This document shows, in pieces, positions 6,662-12,885 of a stretch of 19,811 nt of DNA. The DNA comes from Clostridiales bacterium (GTDB lineage: Bacteria > Bacillota > Clostridia > Peptostreptococcales > Anaerovoracaceae). Under the pieces are notes generated by a model, which searched no databases, had not been told where the DNA came from, and worked only from the letters and a program-made list of their open reading frames with translations. Positions within the stretch are counted from its first letter, which is position 1. Each line of letters opens with the position of its first letter. Made by a program: the position numbers and the translations under genes. Location of the stretch: assembly GCA_012735285.1 (NCBI GenBank), contig JAAYHT010000078.1, positions 1-19,811 on the forward strand, in the 5' to 3' direction.

Positions 6662-7446
6662 AGAATGTTATGATACCAAAACCCCATGAGATTACTCATG
6701 TTATCAAACATACAAAGGCTGAATACACTTTTCGTGTAGCCTGCGATGATGAAACCAAGCACGGACAATTCTATATGCTTTCTATACCCAAGATAGGAGA
6801 AGCTCCTATTTCCGTAAGCGGAAAGGGCGATGGATATCTTGAGTTCACTATTAGAAAAGTAGGAAGACTTACAGAGGGAGTTTTCGGTTTAGATGTTGGC
6901 GATACTATATTCATGAGGGGGCCATACGGCAATTCATTCCCCGTGGAAGACTTTGAAAACAAGCATCTGGTTGTTATAACAGGGGGTACCGGTATGGCAC
7001 CTGTTAAGACCATGTTAGACTATTTTAGTGAGAATCAAGATAAAATAAAATCGCTTCATTTAATATCGGGCTTTAGAGATTTAGACTGTGTGCTGTTTAC
7101 AGATGAAATCGATAAGTATAAATGTGATTTCAACGTAATATGTTCCCTTGACAATATGGAAGCACCTGGCTTTCATAAGGGCTTAGTAACCGAACATATT
7201 AAGAAGATTCACTTTGATACCTTCGATGAGTATAGTGTAGTCGTCGTCGGTCCTCCATTAATGATGCACTTTACAACAAAAGAGCTCTTAGCAAACGGTG
7301 TAGATGAATCGCGCATTTGGGTATCGATTGAAAGAAAGATGCACTGCGCGGTAGGAAAATGCGGCCACTGCAAGATAAATGATACTTATGTATGCTTAGA
7401 AGGCCCCATATTCAATTACACGGATGCTAAGGACTTAATCGACTGA
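6658..7446 (+). CDS. AsrB-type FAD/NAD(P)-binding [2Fe-2S] reductase subunit
   Basis: A 262-residue ferredoxin-NADP-reductase-fold protein. APISVS (49-54) corresponds to the FAD-binding RxxS segment, GPYGNSFP (88-95) continues the flavin domain, and VVITGGTGMAPVK (105-117) binds NAD(P). C230, C235, C238 and C246 form the C-terminal [2Fe-2S] site seen in AsrB, sulfhydrogenase gamma and dihydroorotate dehydrogenase PyrK. It should exchange electrons between NAD(P)H and the AsrA-like part of the preceding fusion protein. ATG overlaps the previous stop (ATGA), with GAGGAG a few bases upstream inside that gene. In true asr operons asrC would follow; here the operon ends with a hairpin and the catalytic subunit is instead the upstream molybdoenzyme. 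No direct sequence clue decides NADH or NADPH. Confidence 0.9.
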   Translation: MKNVMIPKPHEITHVIKHTKAEYTFRVACDDETKHGQFYMLSIPKIGEAPISVSGKGDGYLEFTIRKVGRLTEGVFGLDVGDTIFMRGPYGNSFPVEDFENKHLVVITGGTGMAPVKTMLDYFSENQDKIKSLHLISGFRDLDCVLFTDEIDKYKCDFNVICSLDNMEAPGFHKGLVTEHIKKIHFDTFDEYSVVVVGPPLMMHFTTKELLANGVDESRIWVSIERKMHCAVGKCGHCKINDTYVCLEGPIFNYTDAKDLID

Positions 7447-7458
7447 TGACTTTAAATA

Positions 7459-7488
7459 AAGAGGCAAGCTGACAAGGGCTTGCCTCTT
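7459..7488 (+). terminator. Hairpin after the redox operon
   Basis: AAGAGGCAAGC (7459-7469) pairs perfectly with GCTTGCCTCTT (7478-7488), an 11-bp stem with an 8-base loop starting 12 bases after the last stop codon. It lacks a downstream T run on the plus strand. Position and stability suggest a terminator or a 3'-end protecting structure. Confidence 0.55.
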
Positions 7489-7515
7489 AGTCTATATGGA
7501 GAGTTTTTGTATATG

Positions 7516-7544
7516 TTGCTAACATAACTATCAAGTGGTATAAT
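7516..7544 (+). promoter_or_regulatory. Sigma-A promoter for glnS
   Basis: TTGCTA (7516-7521) and TATAAT (7539-7544) are 17 bases apart. Transcription would start near 7551, leaving a leader of about 48 bases. This separates glnS from the redox operon. Confidence 0.8.
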
Positions 7545-7598
7545 ACGTTTAATAATCAAGACAATAAGGTTATGAATATTTTAAGGAGGAAAGGCCAC

Positions 7599-9245
7599 AT
7601 GGCTGATGAAATTAGAGAAACGACCAACTTTATCCACGATATAATAGATAAGGATATTGAAGAGCGTACTTATGGAGATAGACCCATACACACCCGTTTC
7701 CCGCCGGAACCCAACGGATATCTCCATATTGGACATGCTAAGGCTATTTGTTTAAATTTCACAACTGCACAGAAGTACAATGGAAAGTGCAATTTGAGAT
7801 TTGATGATACAAATCCCCTTAAAGAAGATACAGAGTATGTAGAGGCTATAAAAGAGGACGTAAAATGGCTGGGCTTTCAATGGGATGGTCTCTACTTTGC
7901 TTCAGACTATTTCGATAGGATGTATGAATGTGCGGTTGAATTGATAAAGAAGGGTAAGGCCTATGTCTGTGATCTTTCACCAGAGGAGATTAGAGAATAC
8001 AGAGGTACCCTAACAGAACCGGGCAAGGAAAGTCCCTATCGTAACAGGAGCGTTGAGGAAAACCTCAGACTCTTTGAAGAGATGAAAGAGGGTAAATACA
8101 AGGATGGGGAAAAGGTTCTAAGGGCTAAGATCGACATGGCCTCACCTAACATGAATATGAGAGACCCTGTTATCTATAGAATAGCCCATGCAGAACACCA
8201 TAATACAGGCGACAAATGGTGCATATATCCTATGTACGATTTTGCTCATCCTCTTGAAGATGCCTTTGAGGGAATAACCCATTCGCTCTGTACTCTTGAA
8301 TTTGAAGATCACAGGCCTCTATATGAGTGGCCCCTTAAAGAGCTTGAATGGGAAATGCCACCTCAGCAGATTGAATTTGCCAGATTGAATCTTACGAATA
8401 CTGTTATGAGCAAGCGCCATTTGAAGAAGCTTGTGGACGAAGGCGTTGTAGAAGGCTGGGACGATCCCCGTATGCCTACCATTGCAGGTATAAGGCGGAG
8501 GGGTTACACTCCAGAATCTATAAGAGACTTCTGTGATCGCATTGGAGTAGCAAAGACTAATAGTGTTGTAGATATAGCGCTGCTAGAACACTGCGTAAGG
8601 GAAGACCTAAAGACTAAGGTTGAGTCTCGCATGGTTGTTTTCAATCCGATTAAGGTGGTTATAACTAACTATCCAGAGGACTTAATCGAGGAAATGGAAA
8701 TAGAAAACAACAGCTTAAATGAAGAGCTGGGCTATAGAAAGGTGCCCTTCTCCCGTGAACTCTACATCGACGGGGAAGATTTTATGGAGGAACCTGTTAA
8801 AGGCTTTTTCCGCCTGTATCCTGGAAACGAAGTGCGCTTAAAAGGTGCATACTTTATCAAATGCAATGAAGTAATAAAAGACGATGATGGTAATATAGTA
8901 GAATTGCATTGTACCTATGACCCTGAGCCCAAGAGCGGAAGCGGATTTAGCGGTAGAAAGGTCAAGGGAACAATCCATTGGGTGGATGCCAAACATGCAG
9001 TAAAGTTTACAGCTAGAGAATATGATTATCTGATGATAGAAGATGAAAATGGAGAGAACGTTATAAATCCTAACTCATTGAAAGTGGTTGAGGCCTATGG
9101 AGAACCTTCAATGGCCAATGTGAAAGCCGGTGACAGATTCCAGTTCTTCAGGAAGGGCTACTATATAGCCGATTCGAAACTCTGTACGGAAGACAAGATA
9201 GTATTTAACAAGACTGTAGGACTAAAGAGTTCATGGAAGAAATAA
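7599..9245 (+). CDS. glnS: Glutamine--tRNA ligase
   Basis: A 548-residue class I synthetase that charges tRNA-Gln directly with glutamine. Residues 34-46 read FPPEPNGYLHIGH, containing the HIGH signature at 43-46, followed by AKAICLNF, which is typical of GlnRS rather than bacterial GluRS. The KMSKS loop is VMSKR at 269-273. The C-terminal 210 residues match the two beta-barrel anticodon-binding domains. The start at 7599 is chosen because AAGGAGG lies at 7583-7589, 9 bases upstream; the in-frame ATG at 7572 has no adequately spaced site and would run through that sequence. Many Gram-positive bacteria lack GlnRS and use GatCAB transamidation, so the gene is probably an old acquisition in this lineage. 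The window does not show whether gatCAB is also present. Confidence 0.95.
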   Translation: MADEIRETTNFIHDIIDKDIEERTYGDRPIHTRFPPEPNGYLHIGHAKAICLNFTTAQKYNGKCNLRFDDTNPLKEDTEYVEAIKEDVKWLGFQWDGLYFASDYFDRMYECAVELIKKGKAYVCDLSPEEIREYRGTLTEPGKESPYRNRSVEENLRLFEEMKEGKYKDGEKVLRAKIDMASPNMNMRDPVIYRIAHAEHHNTGDKWCIYPMYDFAHPLEDAFEGITHSLCTLEFEDHRPLYEWPLKELEWEMPPQQIEFARLNLTNTVMSKRHLKKLVDEGVVEGWDDPRMPTIAGIRRRGYTPESIRDFCDRIGVAKTNSVVDIALLEHCVREDLKTKVESRMVVFNPIKVVITNYPEDLIEEMEIENNSLNEELGYRKVPFSRELYIDGEDFMEEPVKGFFRLYPGNEVRLKGAYFIKCNEVIKDDDGNIVELHCTYDPEPKSGSGFSGRKVKGTIHWVDAKHAVKFTAREYDYLMIEDENGENVINPNSLKVVEAYGEPSMANVKAGDRFQFFRKGYYIADSKLCTEDKIVFNKTVGLKSSWKK

Positions 9246-9260
9246 TAGCTAAGACATAAA

Positions 9261-9285
9261 AGGTTATCGCAAATTGCGGTAACCT
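9261..9285 (+). terminator. Hairpin between glnS and the aldehyde dehydrogenase gene
   Basis: AGGTTATCGC (9261-9270) pairs with GCGGTAACCT (9276-9285) through 10 pairs including one G-U, with a 5-base AAATT loop, 16 bases after the glnS stop. No T run follows. It may attenuate read-through or protect the glnS 3' end. No clear promoter is visible between it and the next gene. Confidence 0.4.
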
Positions 9286-9312
9286 AATTCATAATTTGGG
9301 AAGGAGAAAAAG

Positions 9313-10686
9313 ATGGATAGCAAGGCATATATAGATGCTTATATCGAAAGGGCAAGGGTAGCTCAAAAAGAATTCGAGTCTTATTCACAGGAGCAGGTGG
9401 ATGAGCTTGTCATGGCTGTTGCTAAGACTGTTTATGACAATGCAGAATATCTTGCAAAGATTGCCGTAGAAGAAACACAGATGGGTGTTTTTGAGGATAA
9501 AATTGCTAAGAATAGGAATAAGGCGGCCATGATCTGGAACAGCCTTAAGGGTAAGAAATCAGTAGGAATTATTGAAAGGGATGAAGACAAGGGTATTGTC
9601 AAAGTAGCTAAACCCGTAGGAGTAGTAGCTGCTATTACACCCTGCACCAATCCAATTGTAACTCCTATGAGCAATGCCATGTTTGCTCTGAAGGGTAGAA
9701 ATGCCATTGTTATAACCCCCCATCACAGAGCGATAAACTGCAGTACCAAGACTGTAGAAATGATAAATGAGGCCCTTGACAAGTTAAATGCACCTAAACA
9801 CCTGATTCAAATACTGGATCAGCAGTCTAGGGAGAATACAAGAACCCTGATATCCAGTGCTGATGTGGTTGTGGCTACAGGTGGAGCCGGAATGGTCAAG
9901 GCTGCTTACAGCAGCGGTAAACCAGCCCTAGGTGTAGGTGCGGGAAATGTGCAGTGCATAATCGATAGAGATGTGGATTTTGCAGAGGCTGTACCTAAGG
10001 TGATAGCTGGCAGGATCTTTGATAATGGAATCATATGTTCGGGTGAGCAGTCAGCTATAATACCATCTGATAAATATCAAGATATAATCGATGAATTTGT
10101 AAAAAACGGAGCATATTTAGTAAACAACCCAAAGGAGAAAGAAGCTTTCCGCAATGCAATATTTGTTGACGGAGTAATGAACCGTGATGCTGTGGGCAAG
10201 AGTGTTCAAGAGATAGGTAAATTAGCAGGTGTGGACCTTCCAAAGGATATAAAGGTAATAATAATCGAAGCTGAGGGGCCAGGAGAAAAGGATCTTTTAT
10301 CAAAAGAAAAGATGTGTCCTGTACTTTCGATTTACAGATATGATGACTTCAAAGAAGCTGTTGAAATAGCAAAAGCAAACCTAGAAGTGGATGGAAAAGG
10401 GCATACTGTAGCAATCCACTCCAATAGCAGAGAGAATATAGAATATGCAGGCATCGAGCTTAGCGTCAGCAGATTTGTTATAAATCAAATCTCTGCCAGC
10501 TCAGCCGGTGGAAGTTATTACAACGGTCTTGCTCCAACCAATACACTAGGTTGTGGAACCTGGGGCAATAACAGCATTTCCGAGAATTTGGATTATAAAC
10601 ACCTAATAAATATATCCAGGATAGCCTACTATATGCCAGATAACCCCGTTCCTACTGAGGATGAATTATGGAGATTTAATTATTGA
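9313..10686 (+). CDS. CoA-acylating aldehyde dehydrogenase, succinate semialdehyde type
   Basis: A 457-residue enzyme of the CoA-dependent aldehyde dehydrogenase family, close in length and wording to Clostridium kluyveri SucD: SYSQEQVDELV near 23-33, KPVGVVAAITPCTNPIVTPM near 100-119, ADVVVATGGAGMVKAAYSSG near 183-202, and NGIICSGEQS with the catalytic cysteine C242. It should interconvert an aldehyde plus CoA and NAD(P)+ with an acyl-CoA plus NAD(P)H. Succinate semialdehyde is the best guess from family resemblance; acetaldehyde or another short aldehyde is possible. No alcohol dehydrogenase domain is fused, unlike AdhE. No 4-hydroxybutyrate, ethanolamine or microcompartment genes lie nearby. 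GGAAGGAG at 9299-9306 supports the ATG. The 3' end overlaps the convergent HPt gene by 7 bases. Confidence 0.88.
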   Translation: MDSKAYIDAYIERARVAQKEFESYSQEQVDELVMAVAKTVYDNAEYLAKIAVEETQMGVFEDKIAKNRNKAAMIWNSLKGKKSVGIIERDEDKGIVKVAKPVGVVAAITPCTNPIVTPMSNAMFALKGRNAIVITPHHRAINCSTKTVEMINEALDKLNAPKHLIQILDQQSRENTRTLISSADVVVATGGAGMVKAAYSSGKPALGVGAGNVQCIIDRDVDFAEAVPKVIAGRIFDNGIICSGEQSAIIPSDKYQDIIDEFVKNGAYLVNNPKEKEAFRNAIFVDGVMNRDAVGKSVQEIGKLAGVDLPKDIKVIIIEAEGPGEKDLLSKEKMCPVLSIYRYDDFKEAVEIAKANLEVDGKGHTVAIHSNSRENIEYAGIELSVSRFVINQISASSAGGSYYNGLAPTNTLGCGTWGNNSISENLDYKHLINISRIAYYMPDNPVPTEDELWRFNY

Positions 10687-11015
10687 ATTGCTTTAAATAG
10701 GGCAGATTGAAACTCTAGAAGCATTGGGTGAAGCTCTGAATATCTGCCCTCGTTTAAAGCAGTTTCCAGTGTTTGACACTTTGATTCAAGCTCCGACATC
10801 CCAAGTGTGCCTGCTAAACCTTTAATAGAATGAGTCAACCTTTGGGCTTCTTCGTATTCTTTGTGGTCAACGTATCGATTGATTTTGATGTGACTGTCTT
10901 GATATTTGTTTTGGAAAACTTTTAAGTGTTTGTAATACAATGATTCCATTCCACCTAAGTATTGAATTGCTCTGCGCTTGCCTGAAATAAAATCATCTGT
11001 TAAAGGTTTTAACAT
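10680..11015 (-). CDS. Stand-alone HPt (histidine phosphotransfer) domain protein
   Basis: A 111-residue, mainly helical protein with the HPt signature THSIKGLAGTLGMSELESKC; H62 is the expected phosphorylated histidine. Such proteins pass phosphoryl groups between receiver domains in multistep phosphorelays. There is no kinase or receiver domain in the protein or in the window, so its partners must be encoded elsewhere. The first 30 residues are basic and could be an extra helix. AAGGAG (complement of 11024-11029) lies 8 bases upstream of the ATG, and a promoter precedes it. The stop lies inside the last codons of the convergent aldehyde dehydrogenase gene. Confidence 0.85.
   Translation of the reverse strand: MLKPLTDDFISGKRRAIQYLGGMESLYYKHLKVFQNKYQDSHIKINRYVDHKEYEEAQRLTHSIKGLAGTLGMSELESKCQTLETALNEGRYSELHPMLLEFQSALFKAIQ
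10690..10760. repeat. Long inverted repeat in the 3' part of the HPt gene
   Basis: GCTTTAAA-TA-GGGCAGAT (10690-10707) is the reverse complement of 10742-10760 (ATCTGCCC-TCG-TTTAAAGC) apart from a 2-versus-3-base internal bulge. The stem is 16 pairs with a 34-base loop. It lies downstream of the aldehyde dehydrogenase stop and within the coding end of the HPt gene, so it could form at the 3' ends of both converging transcripts. Confidence 0.6.
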
Positions 11016-11060
11016 ACGACTTACTCCTTATTTGCAAAGCTATAGCGAGAGGGTGACTCT

Positions 11061-11089
11061 ATTCTATTTCAATTATTTAGAAATGTAAA
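11061..11089 (-). promoter_or_regulatory. Sigma-A promoter for the HPt gene
   Basis: On the minus strand TTTACA (complement of 11084-11089) is followed after 17 bases by TAGAAT (complement of 11061-11066), each 5/6 to consensus. It sits about 32 bases upstream of the HPt ribosome site and is divergent from truA. I see no equally good plus-strand promoter for truA in 11030-11135. Confidence 0.6.
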
Positions 11090-11150
11090 GGGCTAAACTT
11101 AAATAATATTCTAAAAATTTCGACACATTTTAACAAAGAGGTCGCATATA

Positions 11151-11939
11151 TTGAAAAATATATTACTAACAATAGAATACGATGGTACAAACTTTCATGG
11201 ATGGCAAAGGCAGCCTGGCCAAAGAACTGTCCAAGGCGAGATTGAGAAGGTATTGTCAAAACTATTTAGACAAGAAGTTACAATAACCGCTACCAGCCGT
11301 ACTGATAGCGGAGTTCATGCTTTATACCAGAAAGCAAATTTTAAGGGTGATTTTGGAATTCCAACGGAGAGAATTCCCCTTGCTGCAAACAATTTGCTTT
11401 CGGGAGATGTGAGAATTAAATCAGCTGAAGAGGTTGATCTTGACTTTCACGCTAGATTCGATGCTGTGGGCAAGAAATATATTTATATAATCAGAAATGC
11501 AAGTTATGATTTTACCCAGAGGAATTTCTGTTATCATATAGAAAAGCAACTTGACCACCAATCGATGAAAGAAGCAGCCCAGTATCTAGTAGGAGAGCAG
11601 GATTTTAAATCCTTTATGGCAGCGGGGGGAAAGGTCCCTGAATCTACGGTAAGAACTATATACAGTGCCAATTTCACCCTTGAGCCTATAGATAAAGGAA
11701 GAAAAATAGTTTTTGAGATAATTGGAAACGGCTTTCTTTACAATATGGTGAGAATAATTGTTGGAACCCTTGTGGATATAGGGCTGGGGAAAATTTCTGC
11801 CAGTGATATGAAAGAGATTATAGAAAGTTGTAATAGATCAAGGGCGGGGCATACAGCACCGCCCCAAGGATTGTATTTATCCGAAATTTATTTTGATTAT
11901 GCCGAGTTAAAAAAGTCTTTAGGGGGGGTGAATAAATGA
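11151..11939 (+). CDS. truA: tRNA pseudouridine(38-40) synthase
   Basis: A 262-residue TruA, close to the family's usual length. It converts uridines 38, 39 and 40 in the tRNA anticodon arm to pseudouridine. The catalytic aspartate is D52 in SRTDSGVHA; LLTIEYDGTNFHGWQRQPGQ opens the protein and GNGFLYNMVRIIVGTL near 198-213 is the second conserved block. The start is TTG at 11151 with AAAGAGG at 11135-11141. It heads a long run of closely spaced genes; its stop overlaps the metF start as ATGA. Confidence 0.95.
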   Translation: MKNILLTIEYDGTNFHGWQRQPGQRTVQGEIEKVLSKLFRQEVTITATSRTDSGVHALYQKANFKGDFGIPTERIPLAANNLLSGDVRIKSAEEVDLDFHARFDAVGKKYIYIIRNASYDFTQRNFCYHIEKQLDHQSMKEAAQYLVGEQDFKSFMAAGGKVPESTVRTIYSANFTLEPIDKGRKIVFEIIGNGFLYNMVRIIVGTLVDIGLGKISASDMKEIIESCNRSRAGHTAPPQGLYLSEIYFDYAELKKSLGGVNK

Positions 11940-12817
11940 AAATTAAAGACATGTTTGATCAGAAGAAGACAGTAATATCACTGGAGATTTTTCCGCCAAA
12001 GCTGGATTCACCGGTGGAGACCATATTCGATACCCTGGATGCCCTTTCTGACCTCAAGCCTGATTTTATCAGTGTTACATATGGAGCAGGAGGCAAGTCT
12101 AAAGATAGAACAATAGAGATAGCATCCAAGATAAAGAAGGATTACGGAATAGAAAGCCTGGCACATTTAACCTGTATTTCAGCCACCAAGGATATTATCA
12201 AAAACAGCTTTAAAGAGATGAAGGCCAATAATATTGAAAATATTTTGGCTATGCGCGGAGATATGCCTGAGGATCCGGACTTTGAATTTCCTGACCCGCT
12301 TCACTACCAATATGCAAAGGACCTAATAACAGAGGTAAAAGAGGAAGGGGGATTTTCCATAGGTGCGGCTTGCTATCCTGAAGGTCATATCGAGTGTAAG
12401 AGTAAGGTGCAGGATATCAAATTCCTGAAAGAAAAAGTAGATTGCGGAGTTGATTTTCTCATAACCCAGCTCTTTTTCGACAACGAAATCTTCTACCGTT
12501 TCATGGAGGAGATAGATATTGCAGGTATAGATGTTCCGGTTTCTGCAGGTATAATGCCTGTCTTAAACAAGAATCAGATAATAAGGATGACACAGCTTTC
12601 TGGATGCTCCATACCGCCCAAATTCAGAAGGATACTCGATAGATATGAAGACAACCCCGCAGCCTTGAAGGAGGCTGGGGAGGCCTATGCTATTGAGCAG
12701 ATTATAGATCTCATGGCCTGGGGTGTAAGGGGAATCCATCTTTACACTATGAATAAGGCGGATACTGCGAGAAGAATATTTAACAATATAGAAAATATTA
12801 GAAACATACAGGGCTAG
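11936..12817 (+). CDS. metF: 5,10-methylenetetrahydrofolate reductase
   Basis: A 293-residue MetF that reduces methylene-THF to methyl-THF, the methyl donor for the MetH-like protein encoded next. ISLEIFPPK holds the catalytic glutamate (E17, equivalent to E. coli Glu28), NILAMRGDMP includes the flavin-site aspartate D109, and DFLITQLFFD near 152-161 is conserved. Electron source is not evident: Gram-positive anaerobes often use a MetV partner, and none is present here. A G-rich stretch (GGGGGGG) immediately before the overlapping start probably serves as the ribosome site. The metF-metH pair implies methionine synthesis and methyl-group recycling, or methyl flow to other corrinoid enzymes. 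Confidence 0.93.
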   Translation: MKIKDMFDQKKTVISLEIFPPKLDSPVETIFDTLDALSDLKPDFISVTYGAGGKSKDRTIEIASKIKKDYGIESLAHLTCISATKDIIKNSFKEMKANNIENILAMRGDMPEDPDFEFPDPLHYQYAKDLITEVKEEGGFSIGAACYPEGHIECKSKVQDIKFLKEKVDCGVDFLITQLFFDNEIFYRFMEEIDIAGIDVPVSAGIMPVLNKNQIIRMTQLSGCSIPPKFRRILDRYEDNPAALKEAGEAYAIEQIIDLMAWGVRGIHLYTMNKADTARRIFNNIENIRNIQG

Positions 12818-12837
12818 TGGTTTTTGGATGAGTAAGA

Positions 12838-12866
12838 TTGTATTACTACACTCCCCATGATAAAAT
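12838..12866 (+). promoter_or_regulatory. Possible internal promoter before the metH-like gene
   Basis: TTGTAT (12838-12843) and TAAAAT (12861-12866) are 17 bases apart in the 68-base metF-metH gap, the widest gap in this gene run. The predicted start would fall directly before GGAGG at 12876-12880, giving a very short leader, which weakens the call. Confidence 0.3.
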
Positions 12867-12885
12867 AAATTATTTGGAGGATGCG

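Noticed and set aside
4973..7446. Anaerobic sulfite reductase operon (asrABC) or sulfhydrogenase
   Set aside because: AsrA- and AsrB-like parts are present, but no AsrC sirohaem subunit and no NiFe hydrogenase subunits follow; the operon ends with a hairpin and glnS. The linked catalytic subunit is the molybdoenzyme.
11040..12885. Cobalamin or SAM riboswitch controlling truA-metF-metH
   Set aside because: metF overlaps truA and the metH gap is only 68 bases; the truA leader shows no B12-box or SAM-riboswitch-like sequence and is too short after the HPt promoter.
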